64,000 bases of DNA from CAVQCX01 sp963775335 (GTDB taxonomy: Bacteria > Pseudomonadota > Gammaproteobacteria > Chromatiales > Chromatiaceae): contig CAVZIJ010000003.1 of the NCBI GenBank assembly GCA_963775335.1, forward strand, positions 1,116,001-1,180,000. Direction: 5' to 3'. Of the stretch, positions 21,736-32,368 are shown piece by piece. A program made the position numbers and the translations under genes. Position 1 is the first letter of the stretch, and every line of letters begins with the position of its first letter. The notes under the pieces were generated by a model. That model was given only the letters and a program-made list of their open reading frames with translations, was not told where the DNA came from and did no database searches.

Positions 21736-22437
21736 CTACGGGTAACGCACGACATGGGCCCCTTCGCCTTCAGTGCCGAGAATCCGGCGTATCGCCGACA
21801 GCATCTCGTCCGCCCGCTTGCGGTCGAGCTCCGGTCCCACTCGGACGCGGAACCACAGCTTGCCGCCAATCTCGACCTGCTCGACGAACGCCTCCTGATG
21901 CTTCTTGCGCAACCGCTCGGCCAGACTGTCGGCGTTCTCGTGCTCGGCGAAGCTGCCCAGCTGAACCACCCAGGCCGACACGCCGACCCGCGGCTTCGGT
22001 GGCGCGCTCGGCCTTGGGTTGGGGTTGGAGACCCCCTTCGGTGCCTCGCGCGACTCCGAGGCCTGGGCGGACGGAGCTGGCTGTACCGCCGTCAAAGACT
22101 CCGAAGGCGGCAGCGCGCTCACGGCCGATCTCGGCCCAGGCCTCGGCGTTGGGTTTGCCTCGGGCGGCGTCCGAGCCTCCGCAGTCACCGAGACCGGCTT
22201 CGGCCCTGGGGCGGCTGCGGTGCTCTCCCGCGCAGCGGAGGGCCCGGGCGGTGCCAGGGGTGCGGGTAGCACGCCCGAGCGGAACTTGTCGAGGTCACGC
22301 GGCTGAGGCGGGACGTTCGTGCCCTTGATACCGCGGTCGAGCACCGGCTCGTCCTCCAGCAACATGGGGACGAAGATGACGACCAGCGATACGAGAACCA
22401 CCGCCCCCACGAGGCGTTGCTTGATCCGCTCTTCCAC
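21736..22437 (-). CDS. dedD: SPOR-domain cell-division protein, DedD-like
   Basis: This 233-residue bitopic inner-membrane protein starts at GTG 22437 with VEERIKQRLVGAVVLVSL, a short cytoplasmic stretch leading into one membrane helix. About 90 residues of Pro/Ala/Ser-rich linker cross the periplasm. The C-terminus (about residues 155-230) is a SPOR domain, with WVVQLGSFAEHENADSLAERL and LWFRVRVGP. SPOR domains bind denuded glycan strands in septal peptidoglycan, and DedD assists constriction. Position between folC and cvpA matches gammaproteobacterial dedD. An AGGA lies about 8-9 nt before the GTG. The open frame upstream of the GTG overlaps folC and looks non-coding. Confidence 0.9.
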   Translation of the reverse strand: MEERIKQRLVGAVVLVSLVVIFVPMLLEDEPVLDRGIKGTNVPPQPRDLDKFRSGVLPAPLAPPGPSAARESTAAAPGPKPVSVTAEARTPPEANPTPRPGPRSAVSALPPSESLTAVQPAPSAQASESREAPKGVSNPNPRPSAPPKPRVGVSAWVVQLGSFAEHENADSLAERLRKKHQEAFVEQVEIGGKLWFRVRVGPELDRKRADEMLSAIRRILGTEGEGAHVVRYP

Positions 22438-22490
22438 GGCTCCGATTCCTGGCGCTGCCAACGCTCCGGCACGATGTGACCGGGCGCCGA

Positions 22491-23765
22491 TTATATCAGC
22501 CCGCCCAGCTCGGCCACCGTCAAGAACGACCCGAATACGACAATGCGATCGCCCGGCCGGGCGTCGGCGCGAGCCGCCTCGAGCGCACCGGCGAGCCGAT
22601 CGAAACCTAGGACCGGGTCGGCCCCGAGACGCCGAAGCTCCGCCTCGGCTTGCTCGCGCGGCATCCCGCGCTCCGCCGCCGGCGCCGAGACATACCACGC
22701 ATCGATCTGGCCGGTCAGGGCGGCAGCCATGCCGGCCAGATCCTTGTCCCCCAGGACACCGAGCACGGCGAGGGTTCGTCCCGGGCACGGGTTGGCGGCC
22801 AGGGTGCGGGCGAGCGCGCCGGCGGCCGCCGGGTTGTGGGCGACGTCGAGGATCACGGTTACCACCCCGGAGTGCACCTCGAAGCGCCCGGCCAGGCTGG
22901 TCCGTACAAGGCCTTCGACCACCGCATTTCGGGCCACGGGCAAGCGATCCCCGAGCATCTCCAAGGCCATCAGGACCGCCGCGGCATTGTCGAGCTGGTG
23001 GGGCCCCGCCAAGGCGGGCCCAGGCAGGTCCAGAAGCTCCAGAGAGCGGCCGCGCCAGCTCCAGCTGCCCTCGCCAACCGCATAGCGGTAGTCCCGGCCC
23101 GACACGGCAAGATCGCAGCCCAGCGCCCGAGCCCGCTCGAGCACGCTCTCCGGCGGCTGCGGCTCAGCCACCACCACGGGCGCATTATACCGGAAGATGC
23201 CAGCTTTTTCTCGGCCGATCGACTCCCGATCTGGACCAAGCCAGGCCGTGTGCTCGAGCGAGACATTGGTCAGCAAGGCCAGATCGGCATTCACGACGTT
23301 CACCGCGTCGAGACGCCCGCCCAGACCCACCTCCAAGAGCGCGACGTCGGGCAGCGCGCTGGCGAGGACATCCATCGCGGCCAGGGTTCCAAACTCGAAA
23401 TAAGTCAGCGTCACGCCCCCCCTTGCCCGATCGACCCGGTCGAACGCCTCGCAGATTCGCTGGTCCGACGCGGCCACACCCTGCAACCGGATTCGCTCGT
23501 TGTATCGGTAAAGGTGCGGAGAGGTGTATGCGCCGGTCGAATAGCCCGCCGCGCGGAGGATGGCCTCTAGATAGGCCACGCAGGAGCCCTTCCCGTTGGT
23601 TCCTCCAACAGTGATCAGGACCCGGCCGGGCCAGGGGCATCCCAGGCGCTGCCAGACCGCACGAACACGCTCGAGACCGAGCTCGATCTCCCGGGGATGT
23701 AATCTGCCCTGCCAGTCGAGCCACTGATCCAGAGACGGAAAGCGCGGACGGTTCGGGGTGGTCAT
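22491..23765 (-). CDS. folC: Bifunctional folylpolyglutamate synthase / dihydrofolate synthase FolC
   Basis: This 424-residue Mur-ligase-family enzyme adds glutamate to dihydropteroate and to reduced folates. The ATP-binding P-loop is VGGTNGKGSCVAYLE (near residue 49), and the family signature YTSPHLYRYNERIR follows. The metal/ATP region LLEVGLGGRLDAVN and the C-terminal domain motif VILDVAHNPAAA are intact. Translation from ATG 23765 gives MTTPNRPRFPSLDQWLDWQ, a normal FolC opening; another ATG lies two codons upstream. It sits between accD and dedD on the same strand, as in many gammaproteobacteria. Nothing appears truncated. Confidence 0.95.
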   Translation of the reverse strand: MTTPNRPRFPSLDQWLDWQGRLHPREIELGLERVRAVWQRLGCPWPGRVLITVGGTNGKGSCVAYLEAILRAAGYSTGAYTSPHLYRYNERIRLQGVAASDQRICEAFDRVDRARGGVTLTYFEFGTLAAMDVLASALPDVALLEVGLGGRLDAVNVVNADLALLTNVSLEHTAWLGPDRESIGREKAGIFRYNAPVVVAEPQPPESVLERARALGCDLAVSGRDYRYAVGEGSWSWRGRSLELLDLPGPALAGPHQLDNAAAVLMALEMLGDRLPVARNAVVEGLVRTSLAGRFEVHSGVVTVILDVAHNPAAAGALARTLAANPCPGRTLAVLGVLGDKDLAGMAAALTGQIDAWYVSAPAAERGMPREQAEAELRRLGADPVLGFDRLAGALEAARADARPGDRIVVFGSFLTVAELGGLI

Positions 23766-23829
23766 GAGCATCCGGGCAGGCGGCCACCCCCGACGGCCCC
23801 TTGGGCACACCGGGGGCCGAGCCGATCGC

Positions 23830-24690
23830 TCAGGGTCTGGGGCGACTGGAGAGGATGGTCAGCAGATCGGCGAGGCGATCACGCATGTCGCGGCGGTCGA
23901 CGATCATGTCCACAGCGCCGTGCTCCAACAGGAACTCGCTGCGTTGAAAACCCTCGGGAAGCTTCTCGCGCACCGTCTGCTCGATGACCCGGGGGCCAGC
24001 GAAGCCGATGAGCGCGCCAGGCTCGGCTACGTTGACATCTCCCAGCATGGCCAGGCTCGCGGACACCCCGCCCATGGTCGGGTCGGTCAGGACCGAGATA
24101 AACGGCACCCCTCGGCGCGCCAGCCGACCCAGGGCCGCGCTCGTCTTGGCCATCTGCATCAGCGAGAACAGCGACTCCTGCATGCGGGCGCCACCGCTGG
24201 CCGAGAAGCAGACCATCGGGGTGCCGCGCTCCATAGCAAGATTGACGCCGCGCACGAAACGCTCGCCCACCACGGACCCCATGGACCCGCCCATAAACGA
24301 GAACTCGAAGGCCGCGACGACCAGATCGAACCCCTTGAGCCGCCCGCGCAGGACGACCATCGCGTCCTTCTCGTTGGTCGCCTTCTGGGCCTGAGCGATG
24401 CGGTCCTTGTATTTCTTGCCGTCCTTGAACTTAAGGGGATCCATCGGCTCGAGGTCGGCGCCTATCTCCTCCCGAGGCTCCGCGTCGAGAAACACGTCGA
24501 GACGCCGTCTGGCCCCGATCCGGTTGTGATAGGCGCATTTTGGACATACATCCAGATTGCGCTCCATCTCCGCGCGATACAGGATGGCGCCGCAACCGGG
24601 GCATTTGGCCCATAGGCCTTCGGGAACCGCCCGCTTGCGCACCCCCTCGGTGCGGATGCGGGACGGCATGAGCTTCTCGAACCAGGTCAT
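23830..24690 (-). CDS. accD: Acetyl-CoA carboxylase carboxyltransferase subunit beta AccD
   Basis: This 286-residue subunit forms the carboxyltransferase with AccA and makes malonyl-CoA for fatty-acid synthesis. The N-terminal zinc ribbon is complete: CPGC at residues 30-33 and CPKC at 49-52. The carboxyltransferase core includes [29 protein letters not shown] and the glycine-rich segment [17 protein letters not shown]. The start is ATG 24690 ([14 protein letters not shown]); a TTG two codons upstream is less likely. It lies between trpA and folC, the arrangement trpA-accD-folC common in proteobacteria. Confidence 0.97.
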   Translation of the reverse strand: MTWFEKLMPSRIRTEGVRKRAVPEGLWAKCPGCGAILYRAEMERNLDVCPKCAYHNRIGARRRLDVFLDAEPREEIGADLEPMDPLKFKDGKKYKDRIAQAQKATNEKDAMVVLRGRLKGFDLVVAAFEFSFMGGSMGSVVGERFVRGVNLAMERGTPMVCFSASGGARMQESLFSLMQMAKTSAALGRLARRGVPFISVLTDPTMGGVSASLAMLGDVNVAEPGALIGFAGPRVIEQTVREKLPEGFQRSEFLLEHGAVDMIVDRRDMRDRLADLLTILSSRPRP

Positions 24691-24754
24691 AGACAAAAGG
24701 CTCTAGGATTCTGCCCCGGATCGGCCGAGGGAACGCACAGGGGCGGCATTGTCG

Positions 24755-25558
24755 CTATTGGTCCATCGCTTCGCGCAGGGATGCAATGAACGCCTCGAGT
24801 GCCGGCGCGACCGCTTCCGGGCTGTCTGCCAAACCCTCGATCCGCGACACCACGGCACTGCCCACGATCACCGCGTCCGCGATCGCCGCCACGGCCTTGG
24901 CCGTAGCCGGATCCTTGATGCCAAACCCTACGCCGACCGGCAGCGAGGTGGCGCGCCGAATCTCTGCGACCTTGCGCTCCACCGGCTCCAGCTCGAAGTG
25001 ACTCGCCCCTGTGACCCCCTTGATCGAAACATAATACACGAAGCCACTGGCGGCATCGCAGATGCTGTGGATGCGCCGATCGTCGCTCGTCGGGGCCACC
25101 AAGAAGATCGGATCCAGCCCCTGCCCGCGTAAGGCGGTCGTCAGATCGGCGGCCTCCTCGGGCGGCAGATCGACCGTCAGCACCCCGTCGACGCCGGCCT
25201 CCGCGGCGGCCCGCGCGAACGCCTCATACCCCATCACCTCGACCGGATTGAGATATCCCATCAGCACGACGGGCGTCGCCGCGTCGTCCTGGCGAAAGGC
25301 CCCAACCATGGTAAGCACCTGGCGCAGGCTCACGTGGTGGGCCAACGCCCGCTCAGTGGCGCGCTGAATCACCGGACCGTCGGCCATCGGATCGGAGAAT
25401 GGGACGCCGAGCTCGATCAGATCCGCGCCGCCTCGAACCATGGCGTGCATCAGCGGTACGGTGACGCCCGGCGCAGGGTCCCCGGCTGCCACGTAGGGAA
25501 TCAGCGCCGAGCGACCCTCGGCCCTGAGCTGGGCGAAACGGCTTGCTATCCGGCTCAT
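24755..25558 (-). CDS. trpA: Tryptophan synthase alpha chain TrpA
   Basis: This 267-residue TIM-barrel subunit cleaves indole-3-glycerol phosphate to indole, which is channelled to TrpB. Catalytic residues are visible: the Glu in [18 protein letters not shown] and the Asp in [12 protein letters not shown] (equivalents of Glu49 and Asp60). The phosphate-binding stretches [11 protein letters not shown] and [11 protein letters not shown] are also present. The ATG at 25558 overlaps the trpB stop by four bases (ATGA), so the two are translationally coupled. Another 64 bp separate it from accD, with no visible terminator. Confidence 0.97.
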   Translation of the reverse strand: MSRIASRFAQLRAEGRSALIPYVAAGDPAPGVTVPLMHAMVRGGADLIELGVPFSDPMADGPVIQRATERALAHHVSLRQVLTMVGAFRQDDAATPVVLMGYLNPVEVMGYEAFARAAAEAGVDGVLTVDLPPEEAADLTTALRGQGLDPIFLVAPTSDDRRIHSICDAASGFVYYVSIKGVTGASHFELEPVERKVAEIRRATSLPVGVGFGIKDPATAKAVAAIADAVIVGSAVVSRIEGLADSPEAVAPALEAFIASLREAMDQ

Positions 25559-26772
25559 AGCTGCAGTCCTTCCAGCGCTGCAACGGTATGCACGTCCTTG
25601 TCGCCCCTGCCCGAGAGGTTGACGACGATGATGCCGTCCCTGCCCAGAGTCGGTGCCAGCCTGGCGGCATACGCCAGGGCGTGACTGGACTCCAGTGCCG
25701 GGATGATCCCTTCCACCCGGGTGAGGCTGTGAAAGGCCTCCAGCGCCTCCTTGTCGGTGATCGACACGTAGCGCGCCCGCCCACTGTCCTTGAGCCAGGC
25801 GTGCTCCGGCCCCACCCCCGGATAGTCCAGACCCGCCGAGATCGAGTGGGTCTCGATGATCTGTCCGTCGGCGTCCTCCATCAGGTAAGTCCGATTGCCG
25901 TGCAGCACGCCCGGGCGCCCAGCGCACAGCGGCGCCGCGTGATGACCGGTCGCCAACCCCTCACCGGCGGCCTCGACGCCGTAGAGCGCTACCGCGCTGT
26001 CGTCGAGGAACGGATAGAACAGCCCGATGGCGTTCGAGCCCCCGCCGACGCAGGCGACCAGGGCATCGGGCAGCCGTCCGGCCTGCTCCAGGATCTGCCC
26101 ACGCGCCTCCCGACCGATCACCGCCTGAAAATCGCGCACCATGGCGGGGTACGGATGGGGACCGGCCACCGTGCCAATGATGTAGAAGGTGTTGTCGACG
26201 TTCGTCACCCAGTCGCGCATTGCCTCGTTCAGGGCATCCTTGAGGGTGCGGGAGCCCGACTTGACCGAAACCACCCGGGCACCGAGCAGACGCATCCGGT
26301 ATACGTTGGCTTCCTGCCGGGCGACATCGACCTCGCCCATGTAGACCACGCACTCCAGTCCGAGCCGGGCCGCCACCGTGGCGGTCGCAACGCCATGCTG
26401 CCCCGCACCGGTCTCCGCGATGATTCGCGTCTTGCCCATACGCCCGGCCAGAAGCGCCTGGCCGACCGTGTTGTTCACCTTATGCGCGCCGGTGTGGTTC
26501 AGATCCTCGCGTTTGAGATAGATCCGCGCCCCGCCCAGCCGCCGGGTCAGGCGCTCGGCCAAATACAACGGCGACGGGCGACCCACGTAGTGCTTCAGAT
26601 CCGCATCGAGCTCGGCCAGGAAGGCCTCGTCTTTGAGAAATCGCTGATAGGCCGCGCGCAGCTCTTCGAGAGGCTCCATTAGGGTTTCTGAGACGAACAT
26701 GCCGCCATAAGGGCCGAAATGGCCACGTTCGTCCGGAAGTCTTGCTAACTGTATCTGATCAGCGATCGGCAC
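25555..26772 (-). CDS. trpB: Tryptophan synthase beta chain TrpB
   Basis: This 405-residue PLP enzyme condenses indole with serine to form tryptophan. The Schiff-base Lys is in [10 protein letters not shown], the catalytic Glu in AETGAGQHG, and the PLP phosphate cup is [10 protein letters not shown]. The start is a GTG at 26772, supported by GAGGAG ending 8 nt upstream; this site lies inside the 3' end of trpF, giving a 14-nt gene overlap. The stop overlaps the trpA start. The conserved sodium/COMM-domain region is intact. The protein is of the normal TrpB1 type in length and motif. Confidence 0.97.
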   Translation of the reverse strand: MPIADQIQLARLPDERGHFGPYGGMFVSETLMEPLEELRAAYQRFLKDEAFLAELDADLKHYVGRPSPLYLAERLTRRLGGARIYLKREDLNHTGAHKVNNTVGQALLAGRMGKTRIIAETGAGQHGVATATVAARLGLECVVYMGEVDVARQEANVYRMRLLGARVVSVKSGSRTLKDALNEAMRDWVTNVDNTFYIIGTVAGPHPYPAMVRDFQAVIGREARGQILEQAGRLPDALVACVGGGSNAIGLFYPFLDDSAVALYGVEAAGEGLATGHHAAPLCAGRPGVLHGNRTYLMEDADGQIIETHSISAGLDYPGVGPEHAWLKDSGRARYVSITDKEALEAFHSLTRVEGIIPALESSHALAYAARLAPTLGRDGIIVVNLSGRGDKDVHTVAALEGLQL

Positions 26773-27382
26773 GAATAACTCCTCGCATGAAAGCCGCGAT
26801 CTTGTCCGGGTCCTTGATCCCCTTGCTCCGCTCCACCCCTGCGCTGACGTCCACCGCGTAGGGTCGCACCCTGCGAATGGCCTCTTCCACGTTCTCGGGG
26901 GTCAGTCCCCCCGCAAGAATCACCCTGGGCGCCAGTTCGGGCGGGATCCGCCCCCAGTCGAACACGGTGCCGGTACCGCCCGGCAGACGCGGACTGTAGG
27001 TGTCCAGCAACAGCCCCCCGGCATCCGGATAGCGGCGCGCCTCGGCGACGAGATCCAGGCCCTCGCGCATCCGCAGCGCTTTGATATACGGGCGCCCGTG
27101 CTCTGCGCAAGCCTCTGGGGGCTCCTCGCCGTGGAACTGCAGCAGGTCGATCCGCACCGCCTTCAGGACATCGGCGATCGCAGTGCGCTCGGCATTCACA
27201 AACAGACCTACCACGGTCACGAATGCCGGTAGATCGCGCACCACGGCCCTCGCCTGCTCGACAGTGACGGCCCGCGGGCTGGGTGGATAGAAGACCAGAC
27301 CTATGGCGTCCGCACCGCAGCACGCAGCGCAGTCAGCGTCCCGCTGACGCGTGATGCCGCAGATCTTGGCCCGGGTTCTCAT
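26759..27382 (-). CDS. trpF: Phosphoribosylanthranilate isomerase TrpF
   Basis: This 207-residue (beta/alpha)8 enzyme carries out the Amadori rearrangement of phosphoribosylanthranilate in tryptophan synthesis. The general base Cys8 lies in KICGITR, and the general acid Asp in LLLDTYSP. Phosphate-binding motifs [11 protein letters not shown] and [15 protein letters not shown] close the barrel. The gene lies between truA and trpB, the order truA-trpF-trpB-trpA seen in many beta- and gammaproteobacteria. Its 3' end overlaps trpB. The Shine-Dalgarno sequence before the ATG is weak, so expression may depend on readthrough from truA. Confidence 0.96.
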   Translation of the reverse strand: MRTRAKICGITRQRDADCAACCGADAIGLVFYPPSPRAVTVEQARAVVRDLPAFVTVVGLFVNAERTAIADVLKAVRIDLLQFHGEEPPEACAEHGRPYIKALRMREGLDLVAEARRYPDAGGLLLDTYSPRLPGGTGTVFDWGRIPPELAPRVILAGGLTPENVEEAIRRVRPYAVDVSAGVERSKGIKDPDKIAAFMRGVIRADR

Positions 27383-27415
27383 CTGAACCGCACAGAATAC
27401 CCGATGGACCCCGCG

Positions 27416-28211
27416 CTAGAAAGGCTGGTGTTGCGCTGCGCCGAGCCCGGCGGTGGATTCGGGGATGCCGAAATGGGCCGGATAGCTCGCCCTGACGAGG
27501 CACAGCCCTTCCGGGGGAGCGGTCACACCCCCCAGCGTGCGATCCCGATACTCGAGCACCTCCCGAGCCCAGTCCGGGGGCGCCCCACCTCGACCGATCG
27601 CGATGAGCACGCCGGCGATGTTGCGCACCATGTGGTGCAGGAAGGCATTGGCGCTGACCTCGATAGCGATGCGCTCGCCGCGCCTCGTCACCTCCAGGCG
27701 CGTTACCGTGCGTATCGGACTCTTGGCCTGGCAGCCGACGGCCCGATACGAAGAGAAATCATGCTCGCCGATCAGGTGCCGAGCGGCCTGATGCATGAGC
27801 CCGGCATCCAGGGGGCGATGGACCCACAGGGCCCTGTGGCGGTGCAGCGCAGAGCGGGTGGGGCGATTAAGGATGTGGTAGCAGTAGCTGCGCCCCGTGG
27901 CCGAGAACCGCGCGTTGAAATCCTCGGCCACCGGTTGCGCCCAGGTCAGGCAGAACGTCCTGCGGGAGATTGGCGTTGGCACCCAGGACCCAGGCGCGGG
28001 GCGAGCGTTCGGCGCTAGTGTCGAAATGGACGACCTGTCCCGAGGCATGCACGCCGGCATCCGTGCGTCCTGCGCACTGCACCCTGATCGGCTGCGCAGC
28101 AACCTGGCCGATGGCCCGCTCGACGGACTCCTGGACTGTCCTCGCACCGTCCTGGATCTGCCAGCCGTGAAATCCGGAGCCGTCGTACTCGATCCCGGCT
28201 GCTATACGCAT
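27416..28211 (-). pseudogene. truA: tRNA pseudouridine(38-40) synthase TruA, interrupted by a single-base frameshift
   Basis: TruA makes pseudouridine at positions 38-40 of the tRNA anticodon arm. Starting at ATG 28211 ([18 protein letters not shown]), the first frame includes the catalytic Asp in [11 protein letters not shown] and runs to NANLPQDV near 27958. The family sequence then continues in the +1 frame as [23 protein letters not shown] and ends normally at 27416. The break coincides with GAACGTCC on the plus strand at 27953-27960. Removing one base gives PQDVCLTWAQ and a protein of about 264 residues, close to the normal TruA length. Both halves look well conserved, so a sequencing error or very recent mutation is more likely than old decay. 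Confidence 0.9.
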
Positions 28212-28244
28212 CGCTGTCTCGTTTCCGGGGCAGGCATAAAGACC

Positions 28245-28266
28245 GAGGCGCACCGAGGTGCGCCTC
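28245..28266 (-). terminator. Inverted repeat, possible terminator between fimV and truA
   Basis: A perfect 10-bp inverted repeat (GAGGCGCACC / GGTGCGCCTC, separated by two bases) lies in the 80-bp gap between the fimV stop and the truA start. Read on the minus strand it would form a very GC-rich hairpin, soon followed by a short T run (GGTCTTTATG). That makes it a plausible but imperfect intrinsic terminator or attenuating hairpin for fimV transcripts. Confidence 0.5.
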
Positions 28267-28291
28267 AGACACCCCCAGGATCTCGGTCCGG

Positions 28292-31198
28292 TCAGGCGAG
28301 ACGCTGCATCAGGCCCCGAGCCTCCGACTGCTGGTCCTCGGTACCCTCGCCCAGCACCTCATCGAGGATGCTGCGCGCCCCTTCGTCATCGCCCATGTCG
28401 ATGTAGGCCCGCGCAAGATCCAGCTTGGTCGCCACTTCGTCATCGTCCAGTGCGACGCCTTCAAGGCCCATCGTCGGCTCCTCTGTCACCTCCAAATTCT
28501 CGGGGCCCTCGTGCAAGGCCAGATCCTCGGTCGCCTCCAGCTCCGACATGGCCGAGTCAAGACCGTCGAGCCTGATGCTGTCCTCTCCGGGTATGGACTC
28601 CATGCGATTGAAGTCGACATCTTGGGCACCCAGACTCGATCCCATCTCCGTCGCTGACTGGTCGAGCTCCTGCGTTACGGCGCCCGTCTTCCCCTCGGCG
28701 TCTGCCTGTCCGGAGGACTCAGCGATCCCCTGGTCCAGATCCGACAAATCGCCCAGATCGAAATCCATTTCCGCCCCTGTCTCGCCCAGGGCCGGCTGCG
28801 ACTCCGCGATGAAATCGGACGAGGTCTCGATCTCCACATCGCCGGAGCTCACGACCTGCTCCGCGGGCCGGTCCTCGTTGACGAAATCGAACACGGAGTC
28901 GCCGAACTCGGCGGACTCTTGCTCGCCTTCTGACCCGCTCTCGGCCCGAGCCGCCATCGCGGAGCTTGCCATTTCCAGCTCGGATTCCAGGTCTCCCAGA
29001 TTGAATTCCGTGAATTCGTCGGCAGCCGTCTGTCCGGCGCCCTGGCTGGCCGCGGCGTCTTCAGCAGTAGCCTCCGGAGTCCCCGCGGGCGGTGCGGAGA
29101 ACAAGGGATGCTCCGGAGCCAGGTCGCGGCCCAGGGCAACGACTTTGGCCCACTCCCCCGGATGGTCTTCCGCCAGCCCTTCCGCAGAGACCTTTTCGGC
29201 TTCGGCAATAAAGGCGTCGATCGAGTGGCCCGCAACGAGGACTTCCAGAAGCTTGAAACGCAGGTCCGGGCGCTGCGGCTCTTTGGCGATCGCTTGCCGC
29301 AACAGCTCTTCGGCCTGCTGGTAACGATTGTAGGCCATGTACACGTCGGCCTCGGAAACCGGATCGACCTCGCCCGTTTCGTCCTGAAGCGCGTCGATGT
29401 CGCTCGGTGAGAAATCGCTGAGGAAAGACGTTTCGTCGGTCTGGGAATCCGATTCCCCACTGGTGGCCAGCAGCTGAGAGGACTCCCCGGGCTTATCCTC
29501 GAGGTCTACCAGGATGCTCTCCTCGGAGCGAGCCTCTTTGGCGCTGCGACGACGTGCGCTCGCCACACCGACGCCCACACCCGCCAGAACGACCAGGCCC
29601 CCCAGAAGCCAATAAATGGAGCTACCCTGCGTCAGCCCTTCCTTGGAAGCGACAGGCTCCGTCTCCGGCGCCGGAGGGCTGGGCGCGGAGGCCGGTGCCG
29701 GCTCGGCTGCCTCGGGCGTCGGGCTCTCGGCAACCACGGTCTCAGCCGGCGCCGACGGCTGGACAGCGGCGGCGCCCGGCTCGGCAGGCGTTGGCGCCTC
29801 GGCGGTTGCCGGAGCCGGCGCAGCGCCAGTGGGCTCCTGCCCTGCTGCCGGAGCGGACTCGGTGGCCGCCGGGGTCTGAGCCTGGGTGCTCACCGGGGCC
29901 TCGGGCTGGGGCTGAGTCGGGGCGGACTCCGCCTCCATCGGGGCCGCCGCCGCGGGCCCAGCGGTGGTCTCGGGCGCGCCTACCGGCGTCGGGGAGACCC
30001 CTTCGCCCGGCTGAGCCGGTACAGCCGGCTCTGCCGTTTGCACCGCAGCGGTTGCCGTCGATCCCGCGGCCAGCGTCGCGCGCAGCTGAGCGAGCTGCTG
30101 ATCCTTGAGGGTTACCAGGGTGCGCGCATCGGTAAGCTGAGCTTCGAGGTCCTTGACCCGGGATTGCAGCTCCGAGACCTCCTGGCGGGCGCTGTCGTTC
30201 GCTTCGTGTGCCAACAGCAAGTCGTTCTTCAATTTCTCGGCAGATCCCTGCGATTCAACGCCGGCCGATCCCGGTGCCGTCCCTCCCTTTCCCCCGGCGG
30301 GGGCCGACACGATCTGCAGCTCCGCCTCGGACGCTGGCGGTTTGGACGCTGGAGACGCCGCCTGCGGCGCCGGCTGCGGCGCCGCAGCGGCCGTCGTAGC
30401 CGCGGGCGGCTGCGGTCGGGGTGCCCGATCGGCCTCCCAGCGTGCCGTCTGCTCCACGAAAGCCGCACGAGCCTGCGCCGGGCTCAGGGCGCGTACCGAA
30501 TCGGCCTCCGGCACCCTGAGAATGACCCCGCGCTTCAGATTGTTCACGTTGTCTTTGATAAACGCATCGGGGTTGGCGCGCTGCAAGGCGATCATCGTCT
30601 GCTCGACGCTCGCCCCGCCGGGCCGCACCTTCTCGGCAATCACCCACAGGGTCTCGTTGCGCTGGACGGGGCCATACTGACCAGGGGTCTGGGAGGCGGC
30701 CGCAGTGAATTCAACGCCCGGGGCCTTTGCGACAGCCCTCCCCACCGACTCCGCAGGCGCCTTGGCGGCGGGCGCGGACACCGGTGGGGGGCGATGGGCT
30801 AGGGTCGCCGGTGGATCCAGAAGCAGCGTGTACTCCCGCACCAGCTTGCCCTGGGGCCAGTTCACTTCGATCAGGAAATCGAGAAATGGCTCGCGTACCG
30901 CATCGTGGGTGGTCACCTCGATGATTGCGCGGCCGTCGGGCCGACGCACGGCCTTGAACCGCAACCGGGTCACAAGGTAGCTCCGGTCGGCCCCGACCCG
31001 CTGGAAGGCGTCCTGTCCAGCCAGCTCGATCTTCACCGTATCGAGATCCCCGGATTTGACCGATAACAGGTCGATGTCCGCCCGAAGCCGCTGGTTGAGC
31101 GCAGACTTCAGGTGTATGTCGCCGAGCCCCAGGGCATGGGCGCTGATCGGGCTCAACACGGTGGCGATCACCAGTGCCAGGGACGTTTTGCGAACCAT
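28292..31198 (-). CDS. fimV: FimV/HubP-family polar hub and pilus assembly protein
   Basis: This 968-residue protein has an N-terminal signal peptide ([18 protein letters not shown]). The FimV N-terminal domain opens with [17 protein letters not shown] LysM-like peptidoglycan-binding segment follows ([16 protein letters not shown]...[11 protein letters not shown]). Then comes a long coiled-coil and Ala/Pro/Glu-rich region, one membrane helix near residue 530 ([18 protein letters not shown]), and an acidic cytoplasmic half. That half carries TPR-like helices ([21 protein letters not shown]) and the conserved C-terminal motif [13 protein letters not shown]. FimV proteins position polar machinery and support type IV pilus assembly. 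GAGGAGGAAAC precedes the ATG. It lies between usg and truA, as in Pseudomonas. Confidence 0.95.
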   Translation of the reverse strand: MVRKTSLALVIATVLSPISAHALGLGDIHLKSALNQRLRADIDLLSVKSGDLDTVKIELAGQDAFQRVGADRSYLVTRLRFKAVRRPDGRAIIEVTTHDAVREPFLDFLIEVNWPQGKLVREYTLLLDPPATLAHRPPPVSAPAAKAPAESVGRAVAKAPGVEFTAAASQTPGQYGPVQRNETLWVIAEKVRPGGASVEQTMIALQRANPDAFIKDNVNNLKRGVILRVPEADSVRALSPAQARAAFVEQTARWEADRAPRPQPPAATTAAAAPQPAPQAASPASKPPASEAELQIVSAPAGGKGGTAPGSAGVESQGSAEKLKNDLLLAHEANDSARQEVSELQSRVKDLEAQLTDARTLVTLKDQQLAQLRATLAAGSTATAAVQTAEPAVPAQPGEGVSPTPVGAPETTAGPAAAAPMEAESAPTQPQPEAPVSTQAQTPAATESAPAAGQEPTGAAPAPATAEAPTPAEPGAAAVQPSAPAETVVAESPTPEAAEPAPASAPSPPAPETEPVASKEGLTQGSSIYWLLGGLVVLAGVGVGVASARRRSAKEARSEESILVDLEDKPGESSQLLATSGESDSQTDETSFLSDFSPSDIDALQDETGEVDPVSEADVYMAYNRYQQAEELLRQAIAKEPQRPDLRFKLLEVLVAGHSIDAFIAEAEKVSAEGLAEDHPGEWAKVVALGRDLAPEHPLFSAPPAGTPEATAEDAAASQGAGQTAADEFTEFNLGDLESELEMASSAMAARAESGSEGEQESAEFGDSVFDFVNEDRPAEQVVSSGDVEIETSSDFIAESQPALGETGAEMDFDLGDLSDLDQGIAESSGQADAEGKTGAVTQELDQSATEMGSSLGAQDVDFNRMESIPGEDSIRLDGLDSAMSELEATEDLALHEGPENLEVTEEPTMGLEGVALDDDEVATKLDLARAYIDMGDDEGARSILDEVLGEGTEDQQSEARGLMQRLA

Positions 31199-31334
31199 GT
31201 TTCCTCCTCGGACTCCGACGCTCCCGATACGATCAGGTGCCGGTTGCGTGCCCCACTCGTCGGCCTTCGGCCCCTTATACCCAAGCGCCCGGCGGCGCTG
31301 AGAATGAACTTAACATTTTGGGGCTAACTATAGC

Positions 31335-32342
31335 TCACAGATAAGCTTTTACCAAAATTTCCGCAATTTGCACACTGTGCAGTGCCTGACCGCGACGGAT
31401 ACCGTCGACGACGCTCCAAAACTGCAGGCCCGGCGTCGCTCCGCACGTCGACCGTATCCGACCGATAACCAGCGCATCGTCACGGGCCGCATCGGTCACC
31501 GGCGAGGGGCAGGCTGCCTCCGCGGGATCATCCATCAGGCGGATCCCGGGCCCGCCCTGCCAGAGAGCGCGGGCCCGCTCGGCGCCGATCGGCTCCCGAG
31601 TACGGACGTGCACGGCCTGGGCGTCGCCGTGAAACACCGGCGCGATCACCGTCGTAGCGCAGACCTCCAGCCGATCGTCGAGCAAGCGACCGACCTGGGC
31701 TACCAAGTCCCGCTCTCCGTCGGTCATGCCATCCGACCCTTGGGACCCATCCTGCCCCAGCAGATTGAACGCGATCTGTCTGGGGAACGCGCCGGGCTTG
31801 ACCGGACGCGCGTTCAGCAGCTGGGCAGTCTGGTGGGCCAACTCTTCCACCCCCCTTTGGCCCCGGGCCGAGACCGACCGGCAGGTCAGCACATCGACAC
31901 GCTCGAGACCCACCTCGGCCCGAAGCGGCGCGAGGGCCTGGGCAAGCTGCGTCGCCGGGGGGTACGGCAGCGTGACCGCGCCCGGCCGCTCCAGGGCATC
32001 GATCACCTCGGCGTTCACTCCGAACGCCACCAAGGGCACTGTGGGGTCCGTCCAATACAGGCCGGCGCTATCGATCACCAGAGCGCCCGCCCGCCGGGCC
32101 TTTTCAGCCATGGCGTGATCAGTACCTGGGCAGCAGAACGCGATCCGGCTGCGCTCGAGCTCGAACTGCTCGATCGGCTCGACCACCAACCGCCGTTCGC
32201 CGTATGCCACCCGCTCGCCCCGCGAGTCCGCCTGGGCCAGCGCGAACACCCGTCCGACGGGAAAGCGTCGCTCGGCCAGGTACTCCAGGACCGCTTCACC
32301 GACGGGCCCGGTCGCCCCCGCGACGGCGACATCGATCTGCAT
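31335..32342 (-). CDS. usg: Usg-like aspartate-semialdehyde dehydrogenase paralogue
   Basis: This 335-residue protein shares the fold of aspartate-semialdehyde dehydrogenase, with an N-terminal NADP-binding GATGPVGEAVLEYL and a dimerisation domain. It lacks the catalytic Cys: at the place where the true enzyme has GNCT, this protein reads TLPYPPATQLA. That is characteristic of Usg proteins, named for lying upstream of truA, which are not expected to have the dehydrogenase activity. Their role is unknown. The start is ATG 32342, 26 bp downstream of the asd stop. A longer open frame reaching into asd is spurious. Confidence 0.9.
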   Translation of the reverse strand: MQIDVAVAGATGPVGEAVLEYLAERRFPVGRVFALAQADSRGERVAYGERRLVVEPIEQFELERSRIAFCCPGTDHAMAEKARRAGALVIDSAGLYWTDPTVPLVAFGVNAEVIDALERPGAVTLPYPPATQLAQALAPLRAEVGLERVDVLTCRSVSARGQRGVEELAHQTAQLLNARPVKPGAFPRQIAFNLLGQDGSQGSDGMTDGERDLVAQVGRLLDDRLEVCATTVIAPVFHGDAQAVHVRTREPIGAERARALWQGGPGIRLMDDPAEAACPSPVTDAARDDALVIGRIRSTCGATPGLQFWSVVDGIRRGQALHSVQIAEILVKAYL

Positions 32343-32368
32343 CTGGGTCCAAGACCTGCCGCGCCTGC

